A DNA stretch of 64,000 nucleotides from contig NMRB01001621.1 of the NCBI GenBank assembly GCA_002633025.1, positions 55,497-119,496 on the forward strand, read 5' to 3'. The notes beneath the pieces are model-generated. The model had not been told where the DNA came from, searched no databases, and worked only from the letters and a program-made list of their open reading frames with translations. A program made the translations under genes and the position numbers. Of this stretch, positions 8,563 to 21,287 are shown piece after piece (position 1 is the first letter of the stretch; each line of letters begins with the position of its first letter). Origin of the DNA: Notospermus geniculatus. Lineage: Eukaryota > Nemertea > Pilidiophora > Heteronemertea > Lineidae.

Positions 8563-11023
8563 TCAATCATTCTGAAAAGAGTTTGGATGGGGGTGTAAAA
8601 ATAAATGGTTAAAGATGCAGCAATGATGATCTCTTGCGATAAGCATCTGGTTTTGCTGGAGGAGGTCACAATTTCCACACAAAAGGCGCCCCTTGTGTTG
8701 GTTTTGATTACTGCTGCCCTCTACCACAGCAACAATCCTCATGTGAACATAAGCGGAGAATTTGTTAAAGCTGTACAAATTTTTCTGCTTGTTATACAAT
8801 ACCTTTTTTTGTGTTTTCGTCTTTTTCAAGTGATGATAGTTAGGCAAAATTTTTGAGAGAAAATCAAGCTGTAACGTCTGGGCCTGAAAAAAATGAACTG
8901 AATTGAATTACTAAGTTCTCAAGAGTCAGAGTCATGCTATTTTAACGCTGAATAGCACCTATTTCCAAAACCTGCTGAAAATTGGCAGATTTACGGCTTC
9001 TGTGTTTTGATTTTTCCATCAGGGCCAAAGCCGAAGCATTATTGGCCCTGGTAAGTATGGAAGAGGCCATCTCAAGCTACTCATGTTCCTCACTTGGATG
9101 GAGTCTTTTTCTTGCCCTTTCAAAGGCACAAGATACAAGTCACCATGGCTTACTGTCCCATGAAATGGACTGAAAAAAGAGCCAGGGCTGGTTAATTTTG
9201 TATGGTCCAGGTTGGATTCAAACCCGGAACCTGCTGCTTGCTCAGATGTGAATTGTGATAACCACTCGGCTATCAGGACTCAAACTTACCGGTGGCTTCT
9301 CGGCTTGAACTCTCCTCTGACACTGTGAACCAAACACGACCGTACGCTCAGGAAGAATCTCCTTGCTTGTGACCTTACATTTCGCACCAATTATACAACC
9401 ACTGCTTAGCGACGTCTCGCGCCCGACATGACATTTCGCCTCCAAGACGTTATTGTCGCCGATATTGGCCGCTTCACAATCTTCAAATCAGTCAAGGAAT
9501 ATTTTGGTTTGCTGAAAACTCGTCCCAGTGAAACATGTACCGGTAGGAATATTTATGTCAGAATCTGGTATTCTCCCATAATTGACTGGTACATGCAGAA
9601 TGGCAGTCCTCAAGGTCAGCAGGGTACCAAACTTCGGCCCCCAACTGGTCAGTTCTTCTCGTTTTGATTATACACAGGTTTTCTGCCAGTGGGGGNGGGG
9701 GGGTAGGGGGTACATATCTCCCCATAGCTTGAAGAAGGGGGCATGTACCCCTTCTGTCTGCTGAGCAATGCAGATTTCTTCTTCCAAATGTCAGGAGGAT
9801 GCGTTTTCAGGGCCCAAAAAACAACTTTTCAGGAGAAAGTTTTCAGCTGATCCTCCGCCTCAGGGTGCCTGTGACGCCCCACGAGCTGCTGTACCCCCTT
9901 CTTTCAATTTCTGGAGTACCGGTAATCAGGACACCTCTGTCCATCCTGAGAGTGTCCACTGTGCCAGCAAAGGACACCTCTCAATAAAGGACAGTAAAGG
10001 ATACAAGCACCAACTTCAAAGACGTTGTTACTACCAATAATCATGACGGACTGATTCTTGGAAGGCGAGCCTGGATTAGCTGCAGCTCTGGAAAGATAAA
10101 ATAAGACATCCGTTGTATAGAAAAGAATTTCTGCCAACTATGCATTTTTTCCTTACAATAACTCTGTGGGAGTGAACAATATTGTAAGTAACTTAACAAC
10201 ACACTTGTTGATATTTTCTTTAATATTGTGATTTTTAGGCCTAGGCCCCTATGTTTGTTTGTTTGTTTCACAGGCAGGAGTGGTGGATCTGTATCCTACT
10301 CCGCCACTTTGCCCTTCCTCTAGCCTCTTCCGGGCCCAGAGAAAGCAGGCCTCTGACGTGTACTTTTTATCAACTCATCTCTAGATTTACCTGTTCACAA
10401 TTTCCACCTGTTCTTCAATGAGGTTACTTTCACCGATGATGATAGGGCCTGCTTCAGCCAGAATCTTTGCCTTTGGGTGCACGACTGTCCGAGCACCGAT
10501 AGTGATGTCTCCTTTTAAATCACATTCCGAACAGACTACAGCCGAGGCTGCAATTTTCACACTGAAATGGAAAAAATGCCATGGCCATCCAATGCAATGG
10601 TATGCTGACGGCGGGCATGCGGCTGCTAGGTAGGAAGCCCAAAGAAAGCCAAGCCAAGCAATTGGTTGTAATTGCTGCCACTGATGACAGTCACTGCACT
10701 CTGTTGACCTCACAGTCTGCTACCAGAGATAGATGGGCGTGGCACCTTGCCCTGTGGCTGTGCTGTGCACTAGGCCTACACACTACAATGCACTGTCTGC
10801 ACTGCAGTGCATGATGGATGACAGGATGGACTCGTCAAGCGCATTCAAATCAAGATTCACATCGATTACTTCGGCGAAACCCCGGCAAAGTGGACATATT
10901 TCTATTCGATTTTACAAACTCTTCATGACAGAGTGTATATGAACTCGATCAAAACTTCATTTCAGATAAAATATGAGTTTATTTCGCTGCCAACCTGCTT
11001 CGACTGGCTTCTCGCTGCGACAT
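8563..11023 (-). CDS. DCTN6: dynactin subunit 6 (p27)
   Basis: Five coding exons on the minus strand, in transcript order: 11023-10995, 10561-10391, 10087-10005, 9480-9290, 8883-8563; splice phases agree throughout and total 264 residues. DCTN6 is a pointed-end subunit of dynactin, the dynein cofactor, and folds as a left-handed beta helix of hexapeptide repeats. Family-typical stretches: [10 protein letters not shown] and [17 protein letters not shown] (exon 2), [14 protein letters not shown] (exon 3), [17 protein letters not shown] and SGCIIGAKC (exon 4), [16 protein letters not shown] (exon 5). The 29-base first coding exon (MSQREASRS) is assigned by its ATG, GT donor and phase. The frame continues about 70 residues past the usual C-terminus in a low-complexity, unfamiliar sequence, so the true end may be different. 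SINE and other repeats sit in the introns. Confidence 0.88.
9044..9280 (-). mobile_element. tRNA-derived SINE (family 1) in DCTN6 intron 4
   Basis: The minus strand starts with a tRNA-like head (TAGCCGAGTGGTTATCAC as A-box region, TTCCGGGTTTGAATCCA as B-box region) and continues into a shared body ending in a GGCCCTGGTA segment. The same head-plus-body recurs at 43367-43588 and 60054-60274. The head ends 9 bases from the DCTN6 exon 4 splice donor. Confidence 0.65.
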
Positions 11024-13690
11024 CTTGGATTCCCACAGCCTCATGGGAAATATGAAATTCCATTTTAATGAAAATTCGATTTCTCAACAACAAAGTATCA
11101 ATTTTATATACTTTGTTAATCAACATCTTTCAAATATCATTTGGGTTTGATATACTAAATNTAATTGCTGTCACGTCCTGTTTGGATGGGATACTTCTAA
11201 TCTACATTTGGGTTTCAGCTCAGACTGTTCTAGAGTTTCGGATTGTAAAGTTCCAGCCTGAAGAAGACCCCGGTTGGGGTCGAAAATTCGCAAACACTCT
11301 GGAAATTGCCTTTTCATTTATCATAAAAAACACAACTACACGTATCTAAAATCACACCCCAAGCTCACAAATTCATGAGCTCGGGGGGTGTTTTTTTACA
11401 AACTAGTGTTTTTTGGTTAGATACGTGTTCTAAACTCACTGATAGCTCTCCAGGGGTCTGTGCCATAACATAGTGTCAGCATTGATTAACAGATGGCGCT
11501 GTGCACTAATCAAAACAAAAAACAACTAGTGCCCGCTGGGCAATATCTTTCGGATGTCTCCCTTTAAGTTTTAGGCCCTACTTGCAGGCCCACCCGATGC
11601 TGATTCAGAAGTGATCCACTTAATTGTTTCACTTTCATTCATTCTCTCCTCAGTACCAAGTAAGTTGGCCTTCAGCTGATCCTTTCCAATCAAGAGAGGG
11701 ACTCAACCAAAGATATATTGATGGAATCCCAGATCTCTTACAGGGGAAGTGATTCTCTCAAAGCCAGGCCTCTCAGTCACTCAGGAGTTGTCTCAAAGCG
11801 GAATGCCATTTCTGCTCCCTCATTTCTTGGATCCCCTGTTGCTGTTTGATATGTCCCCATGTAAAATAGGCCTGCATTGGAGGTGTGCGTTAATTAGCCG
11901 TTTATGGTACTTTAGAAGTCTCTGTCATTATAGTGTCAACATAGTCATATCCCTCTTGTACAATATGGTATGGTTATACACTGTCCTACCCCCACTTACC
12001 CATCTGAGCTATTATGGCACTGTAGGAAACCGCTGTCATTCTTCACAGAAAAGCTACCTATGGATATGGTATTGTTCTGATTCTATTGAAATATCTGTGG
12101 TTTGTCCATGAATTTGTCACATTGAGAAAAGGACTCATTGAGGATGAGCTCGCTTGAATAGGCTACACAAATTTCCTGATGATGTCCCAGTGGGTTTCCG
12201 CAGTTGTCTCGAAAATTAACTGAATGATATTTGCCGTGAAAAATACCTTTACTAGCATTGTTACCTTGTCTGCTAGAGTTGCAAATTTGTCTCAGAGGTA
12301 CTCTATGTTTTTCCATAGAAATCTGTTTTCAAAATCTTGGCTGATTAGGCCTTCAGACTCTTGTAAAGGCTGTTCATCTTGTAATTTTAGCACTAATTGA
12401 AAAACAATTGCCCACAAGCACTAATCACCTAATTCTTCGTATATCACACTTCCTGTCGGTGTCACCCCTGGTGGCTATGGTGTATAATCAAGTGCTGTCC
12501 AAACAAACAATCTGCAAAAAGGGCCTTTGGCCTTGTTGATCTGACAGCTTCCAATCTGTTTGCATCATTACCCGCATTTTCCACAAAAACAAAGGTGTCT
12601 GTGATTGGTTGAGTTGTGAGCAACAGCGTACAGCTTGGGCTGCATATAGGTCATGCCCCAGCAATACCTTGCTCTGAATTCCTCCATCCAAGCTCTTTCA
12701 GGACCTTTTCATTGTCCCTGGAGAGGATTCAAAGTTGTCTTGACGTGCTTGACCAGGCATGTGCATGCCTACATGTTGGGTACAACATCACGTGTCAGGA
12801 TCACTGACTTCTGTTGTTGGCATTGAAAAGTTTGGATGGTAAATTTTGTTGACACCAGTTGCCTCTGTGTCATGGGTTCCAATTCCCGACTTAACACGTG
12901 ATCAAATTGTGAATGAGCCTTTTTGCCTCATCAGTTGGATTTTGCTCATCCTACTCTTTCCTACTGAATTTCCAGACCAAAATCTTCTTAAGGTAAAAAG
13001 ATAAGATTCTATATGTTCTTAGTCATCATTGTGAGTCCTGCGATCATGCGAGTACTTTTCAGTGTTGTTGACCCATAGTAGTCCATCATGTGAATCGTGA
13101 AGTTCTGTCTTCAGTTGAACCGGTAATCGAACTTTTGTGTACATGCCCTCTTGACACTGAATGATATGCTTTTGAAAAAGGTGTGACTGAGAATAAAGAT
13201 ATTTTCTCCCTGACAAATTGTGTGTGTAACCTAACAAAATGCTCTTAGTGGTTGTATTCAATATTAACTGCTATTTGTTTACTGTGCTGATTTTACTAAT
13301 CATTGTCATAATTTGTACAGTAAACATGAATTTCAAGTCATCCTTTTCCTAGATAAAATCTTATAATATCTATTTTCTAGCACCTAATAACTTGGTATTT
13401 ATTGATATTTGGATGAACTCATCCTGTGACCTTCTCTTAGCAAACAAATCGTTAATTGATGGTCTGCCCAAGTTTGTCAACTGGTTTTGCTCACTGCAGT
13501 CGCCATAGGTTTCCTTCAATAACCTGAAGGCTTTCTTTATTCTAAGGAGCTGGCAATGAGAGGCTTGGTTATTCACATGAGTAAATGTGGTTCATAGGAT
13601 ATTGCTACTACAGCTTGTTCAGAGTGAGGGTTTTGAGGTATTTCCGCTGTTCCTGATTTTATCACTTAAGAGGCTATGAGCACTGTTGCT

Positions 13691-13821
13691 AATAGAGAGC
13701 TTCTGCAAGCGCCCGGTTAGGCCATACGACTACATTTATCTATTGTTTGGGTGCACTCACACAATAGATAAGTTTTACGTCGTCGTAGAGCCTAACCGGG
13801 CGCTTGCAGAAGCTCACTATT
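13691..13821. mobile_element. hairpin MITE, about 131 bp
   Basis: The two halves are reverse complements: GAGCTTCTGCAAGCGCCC on the left matches the right arm ending near 13815. The similarity continues inward through a TTATCTATTGT segment to a short loop. Arms extend outward to AATAG/CTATT. No coding capacity; superfamily not determined. Confidence 0.6.
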
Positions 13822-13926
13822 GGTTCATTCACACCTTTGTTTTGTAGCTGCGACATTCCATATCTGTGTCCGATCACAGTTCTTCGCTTTTCTTTGTAGA
13901 TTACAGTCAACGTCGCCTATAATGTA

Positions 13927-14087
13927 CAGGGCCCGGTTGCACGAAACTCACGACAGCGCTATCTTGGTGTTAGCGCTAACTTGATGTTAAATGACGTAAA
14001 AGAACAATGGATTTTTACGTCATCTAACATGAAGATAGCGCTAACACCAAGATAGCGCTGTCGTGAGTTTCGTGCAACCGGGCCCTG
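13927..14087. mobile_element. hairpin MITE, 161 bp, CAGGGCCCGG ends
   Basis: Almost fully palindromic: arms of about 75 bp run from CAGGGCCCGGTTGCACGAAA inward with only a few mismatches, around a short loop near 14005. Target duplications are unclear, so the superfamily is left open. The closeness of the arms suggests recent activity or gene conversion between arms. Confidence 0.6.
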
Positions 14088-15578
14088 ATTGGGACCTGCA
14101 ATTTTTGTCCGTTATATGCAAAGTCTGTTGATGCATGGCCAATGCATTGTAAGATGGGGCCGGGGCTTCCAGTTTCAGTACGTTATAGGCGATTGTCCGG
14201 TATGCAAGGCCGTTATACATGTATGCACCGTTGACTGTACTTCCATTGATCATCCGTTGATGTTTTAGCATGTTGGTGCTGTTGACTTCTTTCTTTCTGA
14301 GGTATCAGATGTCCGTTATCTTGCCCAGTGGTCACTAGTGGTCAAACAACCTGTTTGATATGGAGGATCATAAAATAACCACCTGACCAGGCATATTGAT
14401 TATTAAATAGAAACCATACATGCACATCAACCAGTACAGTGATAATTCAGTGTTGACCACAGGTTTGCATATTGTAGTACACACTTTGAAAAACCTGAGA
14501 TGACCATAATAACCCGACGGGTGGTGATTCCAAATTCTTATATGACACCGTAATGATCTCTCGTTAGCATTCCCAGAGAATGCAGCACCTAAAGAGAGAT
14601 CATGTTTCACAAACGTTTTGAATCACTCCATGGTACATCGGCTCTCAACAACCTGTAGTGTTCATGTCACTCATCCTGTTCTAAAATTGTGTGTGGTTTC
14701 CTCTGGCAAAGTGCATAACTTGCAAATGTGAAATCTGTGACGGGTTCATTAGCAATGCAAAAGAGGATTAGAAGAAACCCTAGATGTGCATGCATTTTCA
14801 GCCACATGCACATTGCCTGCATGTAGTTCCCATCTTGCTTGGAATGACAGATGACAGATTACTACAAGGCTCCGAATGGCCACATCAATCAGGAGTATTT
14901 TTATTTCTTTGGAAAGAATCTCCGGAATTAGCTCCATATTTTCATAATATTTTGACTCGTTTTGTGTCCGTTGATGGATTCTGTTGAAGATGTCCACCGT
15001 GACTAAACCTTTGTTGGCAGATGTTATCAAACTCTATTGAAGCCTTGGATCGGAATAACATCGTTTACATTGGAACAACTTTCACTGTTGTCTCCTTGTG
15101 AAACTTTTGACTTGGGGCATTCCTGTCTCACTGATGTCAGAAGACACCCTACCCTCTGGTCGGGATGAGTGTTGTGGGACGTCCGCTCAGCAATGCTGGA
15201 TACATTTACTTGTTGACTTTTGGCTCTAATGGTGAGAAGTGGAGATACTGGTTTAGCAGTAGCCTTCCATTTGATTGAGAAAAAACAAGACTTGCAAACG
15301 CATTTTGGCAGCGTCTTGTGGATTTCTGTTCAAGAACGCAATTCCATGGAATGATTTCTGCCGGTTTCCTTGGGATGGTATGATCAGTGGAGGCTGACAT
15401 GGTCTACCAACTTCAGAAATCGGGAGAGGACAGTTTACTAGAAACTGTTAACATGGTTAATAGAGTGGACGAGCTTTGGCAGTGAGATTGAATTATCAGC
15501 AATCTGTACACAGTTCCTCACAATTTGTGGGATGATTTTAAACATAAACTTTAATGTGTTTCTTGTTTTTCAGTTTTG

Positions 15579-15701
15579 ATGGCCACTAACCTTGGCATAG
15601 CATCCCTTGCTGATAAGCTCCGTCTGGCGGCCAGCAAGGGACAGTTTGATAAGGTGGAGGAGCTACTCAGGGCTGGAGCCAATACATTTGATACTGACAA
15701 T
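15579..15701 (+). CDS. orphan first coding exon of an ankyrin-repeat-type protein
   Basis: An acceptor (TTGTTTTTCAG, ending at 15573) is followed by ATG at 15579 and 41 codons to a consensus donor AAT|GTAAGT (GT at 15702), phase 0. The peptide ADKLRLAASKGQFDKVEELL followed by RAGANTFDTDN has the helix-turn-helix pattern of a first ankyrin repeat (xLxxAASxGxxxxVxxLLxxGA). The gene should continue on the plus strand, but no second ankyrin exon was found before the SOCS gene. Either the remaining exons are long-range or diverged, or the gene is a relic. Confidence 0.5.
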
Positions 15702-16611
15702 GTAAGTACAGCCTTTCAAGTGTTTATCCATTCTATATATCTGTGGGCCATACTTGGTGGAACAAAGAATATTATTGACATGACAGCTGCCCAAATATCC
15801 AGGTGCTGTGTCTTGGTAGTAGAGCACTCTACTATACACATGTACGTACCTTTACTCTCTAGGCATAAAATGGAATCTGATGTAGTACATGTATTTTAAG
15901 TCTAACTATATCACCATGACGACTATCAACTTCTGAAATGCTGATTACATATACGTTCTGATATGACATCCATCTCAGTCATCAATATTTCATACTGATT
16001 GGTCTGTTTCGGCAGATAAGCTAAATATAGCTTTTATATCTGACATCAATTTTAGGATTACCATTTTAACTTACATGTAGACTGCTAAAGTTACAACGCA
16101 ACAGCCAAGGATAAGGTATTGCTGGTAAATGAATCAAACGCATAAGAATCGAATATCATGCTTGGAAATCGACCACAAAACCTAATATAATTTAGAAAAG
16201 GTTAAAACCNTGTCTGTGACAATTTCTCATCAGAAATGACAAATCCGTCAATTATTGGCAAAGTCTGCAAGAAATAAGCCTCATATCGCTATTTTCTTAG
16301 GAATTACTTTCGTGGCGTAGTAGATCACGTGATTACCGAGTTGAGGCGGTGATGTGTCCGCGTATTACTTTTTACGCCAAATTCGGCGTGATGCGGCTCG
16401 TGCGGACACAGGTTGGTGCGTCCATAACGCCGCCTAGCGCCGACCTGTGAAACACAATGCTAGCAAATCTTGCAAATCCTTTAGTAAAGATAGAATTGAA
16501 ATCTACACTGTTTTAGGTCTGTTGCTGGAAAGAAATTCCATCAGAGGATGTCCATTACCACCTTGGCTGTAAAGTCAAAATAGAGTTTGGACCAACTATG
16601 GTGTCTGTCTG

Positions 16612-16630
16612 TCCATCCATCCATCCATCC
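16612..16630. repeat. CCAT tetranucleotide microsatellite
   Basis: About five tandem CCAT units, bordered by short GTCT repeats on the left. Confidence 0.8.
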
Positions 16631-19500
16631 TAGTATCTGTCTGTACTGTACTGTTACTTTGATAGTTCACTTTCTGGCAAAGGCCTGTGATAATTGGGGG
16701 GAAAAGATCCTTGAAAGAATGTGTCATGATTTGGTTTATTCCTAGTAGCGCCATTGGGCACTTGTCTAAAGAGGAGAAAGCAATAGGCGGTTTGGGGTAT
16801 GTTTACCCTAATTTTCCTTTGATAGTTATTCAGTTTTAACAAATAAGTCAGAGAGAAACGGGACATGGAGATATATACTTTTACTTCGAAAGATATGTCA
16901 TACATTCCAAATGCTTGCCTATTCTTCATTTCTCACTTCACCAACTCTGAATGGTGTCAACCACTTGAATATTAGAATAGCTGTACAATTTTCTGCCAGA
17001 TTTAGCAAGCACAACATAAGTCCTGGTGATTCCTTTTACCCAGTGGTTTATGAATCGGACATGTTAAACTTCTCTCCCAGAAGAACAATGTTGATATTTG
17101 CAGACATTTAGCTGGATTTTCGATAAACTAGTCTTTGTTGAACACTTCTGAAGTGGAAATCCTCTATATACACACCGGTATATACAATGTATGTATACCA
17201 AGTTGTTGAGAACCCAGAATTCGAAATGATGAACGAACCACGACTGCCTTGGGGGGGAGGGGGGGGGGGTGCAGAAGAAAGAACGGTGTGAAGTAAGAAA
17301 AGAGTCAATCAGTGAAATAACTCTTACACAGTTGTGGCAGTTGGAATCTAACTCTCCCTGGGGCCAGCTATCAAGGCAGATGAACACCCTGCAATCTTGC
17401 CTTGAAGGTCAATCCAAGCCTTGTCCACCTAACCCCCAGCTCCAATCCTATGGTACGAGGTGGGAATGTGCTGAATAGAAGTTATAGTTTAGCCTTTGCC
17501 CTGAATCGAATTTACAAAATCACTGTATGAAAAAGTTGACAACTTTCAAGTTTATTGTAATTTATGACTCAGAATTCCAAGTCTGATTTTTCCCAAAACC
17601 TTTCGCATAACAAAAGCCAATCATCAATGGTAACTTTATTTCTGCTCGTCACACAACATGGGTCATAAAAGTTTATGTGTGTGTCCTGGGCAGTTTACCT
17701 TATTCAACAACTGGGCAGTAGGAAATACCCTCTTATGACAGGAAATGTATGTCTGGGATCATTCATGTTTAACCATTCCCTGACCAAATAGGAGAATAGG
17801 CCTGTGGGGCAAAAGACAGGATAGGCAACATAGGTAAATTAGGTTTGTCTCGAAATGCCAGAAAGGGCCAACATTTTTTCATAAGAACCTCTGACTCTCT
17901 GACCTGAGAGTGAAATTTGGAACAGGAGAAAATTTATCAATCACTAGAGTGATGAGGGTTCAAAAACTAAGTTATGACATGAACCACCAAGACAACCATT
18001 CAAGCCTGTTAGTGTTGGTTCCAAAACACACCATAAAATATAGGACTCTAAAATCCCAGCAAATCAGGTAAAAACCAGGAATGTACGCAAAGGAAATGTA
18101 GGCCTTTTCCAGAGAAAGCTTCCTTCAAAACGCCCTTGCTCCATGCTGAGTGTCCCTTGTGGTAGTACCAAAATGACCTCTGGTGTAAGAGGCTAAATTG
18201 TTACATAATTTCTGGTACATGTTGGTAAGTTTGCCTGAAAGGGAAAAAATCTGAATTTCCAAGGTTGTCACTGCTGCAAAAAAAATCTTGAGTGTCAAAA
18301 TAAATTCCGGAACAGGATTCCAAAATAACAGAGTGCATGAAGGCTGAGACGCAGGGTAACCGTATGAAAAACAATCTATTTATGCAGAAAACAAGATCAT
18401 GTGGAGATTCCATTCCAAGGACAGACTCTAAGAAAAGATATTGAACTATTGCCAATTCACTTCAACTCATTCACACAGGTGGTCTTTTACTGCTCGAGGT
18501 GAGGGCAAGTTCAACAGATCCTGTTTACAACTATCCCATTCCGGTATAATACTCTATGTATATGTGTCATAGAAATTTTAAGAAATAAGTGTTCCCATCA
18601 GGACATGAAGATCAGTCCTCGAGTCTCAAAGCGAGCTGCCCTCCGTATCACCCAAAATCAGAATCACAGGTCCAACGGTTATCAAGTTACCTGTGTTCAT
18701 CTGTACTTTGTAATAGTGGAGTTTCCTGTATTCCAACTTAGGCATCCCATTGCTTAACTGGAGTGATGTAACAGACATTCAACTGGGCTGAATGACATAG
18801 CAATTGCAGACAGTTTACTTCATGTTTCCTTCCTAATATCCTTGATGCCCTTCAGACCATTGACATGACAAGTATGATTGATATAATTAATGGAAAAAAG
18901 TGAATTTTTTAAAGATCATGCATGCATTCCATATGTGGTAGTATGACACGAATTAAAATCACTTCCTTAATATAATGGGTACTTGTGTGATATTTCTTCC
19001 CAATGCAAGTTTGAGGTGACATTCTAGAATCCATACAACCCCAGTACCGGTAATTCAGCTTCAGGAGTTTTGTGTGCATTTCATGTTCCATATTGAAATT
19101 GACTGGCACACACAACAAATCAATCATGTCAGTGAGAAAATCTCGTTCTACAGGTTTCAAAATGCTTTGAGTAACATGCTCGAGCCTAGGTACTTGTGAA
19201 TAATTGTATAATTTGTGAATAATTGTCAACAGAAAAAATAAGACACCCAAACAACCACCAATAAAATTGGTCATCATGATCATAGAATGAAAACACTTCA
19301 GATTTCATTTTCTTTTCAAAGTGAAAGAGCTGAGTTTCCTGTTTACACAATACATGGTGTATCAAAAACAAAGAAATAAATATAGTGGAATGATCTTCCT
19401 AACATCATGAAATATCATGGTCTCCAATCACATCATCTTTGGACAAGAGCGGAGACTGAAGATAAAGCGATTTAAACCAAGATGGTTCCTGAGGTAATCA

Positions 19501-19593
19501 GGGTACTTTAGTCAAAGTGTGCTAATATATCTTTTGTATTAAACAAATGATAAGTGTCACACTTAAGACTTAGTTTAATGAATATGGGCCCAG
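19501..19593. repeat. decayed hairpin MITE (ATTCATAAA-type family)
   Basis: Contains arms related to those at 38678-38784 and 55359-55466: a GATAAGTGTCACACTTAAGA segment followed by AATGAATATGGGCCC. The left arm is degraded. Confidence 0.45.
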
Positions 19594-20804
19594 GGTTTTC
19601 AGCATTCTGGCAATCTTCTAGATAGATGTCAGCACCCACAAACAGTTTGTAGGTGGCGATGTGGAGGCTCAAGCGCCAAGAACCCCCGATGACCTCAGAA
19701 TGTGGCACTACTTGAAATGTGTGAAAGTTCAATAGTCTCATTCATCCAATCCCAATAAGCATGGAAGTCGCACAATAGAATGAGTACGGTACCTAGAGAT
19801 GATTCATACACCATTGTAATCACTGTTGACAATGGTAAGCACCATAAAAAATTATCAGGCTTGTGCATTCCTAGAACAGGTAAACTGACCACAGTAGATA
19901 CCAAAAGAAATGATTGAAAAAAGTCTCTGGACAATAACTGGAGTGACTCCCCAAATCTTCTGTGTGTGAGGAGTTCCAGGAAAACAGAAATTTCTACAGG
20001 GTAGTTCCCTGTCACACATGTAATATCCATGGGGGTGGGGGGCAAGGGAGTGGACACTTATTCACTTCACAGGTACAGTTATTACACATTTCTGGGGAAT
20101 CCTAATCAGGTTTCACTTTTGTTTAACCCTTAGACTCACAGGGGGCCCTGATTATTTAGTATTGGTTAATTTCAATGAATGTACATACTTGTGCATCCTG
20201 GCATCAAGAAGGAGATCAGTAGAAATTAGGCAACTTTGGTTGGTTGTGGCATAACCAGTCACACACACCATGCACAATTCTCCGCTATACCATGCCACAA
20301 TGTGAATAAAAATACAACTGCTGCAGGAAGGGGGGGGGGAATTAGCAGCATCATCAGGCAGCACAGCACAAAGGCCTAGCAATAGCGCATGCAATGCAGG
20401 GACTGAGCCCCGGGCTGAGCCCCCACACACACTACCTCCCCCTTCCCGGCAGCGAAATTTTTTTTCCCACATGAGTTCGGGACACCAAACTTATCTCATT
20501 TGCATACAGCCAATCAGGGCTGTTTTTGACGTAAACATGGTGGAGCACGTGCGCAACTTACCCAGATAAATTGCTTCGTTTGATGATAGGTGGCAGTGTT
20601 GAATAAATCCGCATTATGATATTCTTTGGTTTTGAGGAATATCATAACTTTCTTCCTAAATACCTGTTATTCCCCATGATCGAATTTAGAATCGGTTCGC
20701 CTTGGTATGAAAGCAACTGCAAAACAGTGCAGTTTGATCTGCTGGGGGTCATACCCTGATAACATTGACTCGTGGNGGCCTCCCGACTCGGGTCTCAAAA
20801 GTTC

Positions 20805-20850
20805 AGCGTTCAGGATCCTCCTCATCATCATGAGGAGGATCCTGAACGCT
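20805..20850. repeat. perfect 21-bp inverted repeat with 4-nt spacer
   Basis: AGCGTTCAGGATCCTCCTCA continues to a 21-base arm and is exactly complemented at 20830-20850 around the spacer CATC. Too short a loop for a normal microRNA precursor; could be an element end-to-end remnant or an assembly fold-back. Confidence 0.6.
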
Positions 20851-21287
20851 CCTCTTCATTCATCATGTCATCCATCCGTCTGTCCCGTCTTCCTTTGCCT
20901 CCTTTACGATTCTATAGGACGTCACTGTTACGTAAGCATAGTCATTAAAATGTCATTGTAAACTTACCGACCACTTCAGACTACTTTAGGCGTTGTGTGA
21001 TCAAAATATTGAGAAAAAATCCAAAACTTTGCTCCAAACCGGAAGTGAAGACACACAGCACTGGATTATGTGGGGCACAAAACATGTTCTTCTCATTCTT
21101 AATTCATTAAACTTGCTTCAATTCCACATTCGTATAATATTGTGTCAATAAAATATCATATCATACACAAAAATATTACTGAAATTATTTTAAACGGCTG
21201 TCTTTTAAAACGATACCAGGAAAATATTTTCTCTCAGATACAAATTCGAGGCAACACTCTAAAATTCATTCGGAAAACCGCAGTGGC

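Larger units (their letters stand above)
11024..15573. other. repeat-rich interval upstream of DCTN6, no complete gene seen
   Basis: The DCTN6 promoter should lie just above 11023, but no TATA box is evident. Scattered open frames under about 120 codons show no recognised domain. It contains an imperfect inverted repeat with ACACGTATCTAA arms (11338-11349 and 11417-11428) and two hairpin MITEs listed separately. A CCTGAAGAAGACCCCGGTTG-like segment near 11257 may come from a retroelement. The part near 15 kb is probably the first intron or 5' flank of the ankyrin-type gene. Confidence 0.45.
15702..21287. other. intronic or intergenic interval, no further exon supported
   Basis: AT-rich with a CCAT microsatellite (16612-16630), G-runs near 17250-17270 and 20328-20339, several TA-palindrome octamers (e.g. 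TACCGGTA at 19045-19052), a decayed hairpin element near 19501 and a perfect inverted repeat at 20805. A frame at 20152-20472 (-) has no recognisable domain and lies over a G-rich tract. If the ankyrin-type gene is real, this is probably its intron DNA. Confidence 0.4.

Noticed and set aside
9680-9720. G-rich tract with an N as a G-quadruplex element
   Set aside because: It contains an unresolved base and looks like a simple homopolymer-rich stretch; nothing ties it to a promoter or other function.
11068-11349. 93-codon plus-strand frame after DCTN6 with a retroelement-like stretch
   Set aside because: Short, contains an N, and no retroelement domain can be recognised; described only as part of the interval.
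20152-20472. 106-codon minus-strand frame
   Set aside because: Low-complexity translation over a G-rich tract, no domain and no splice context.
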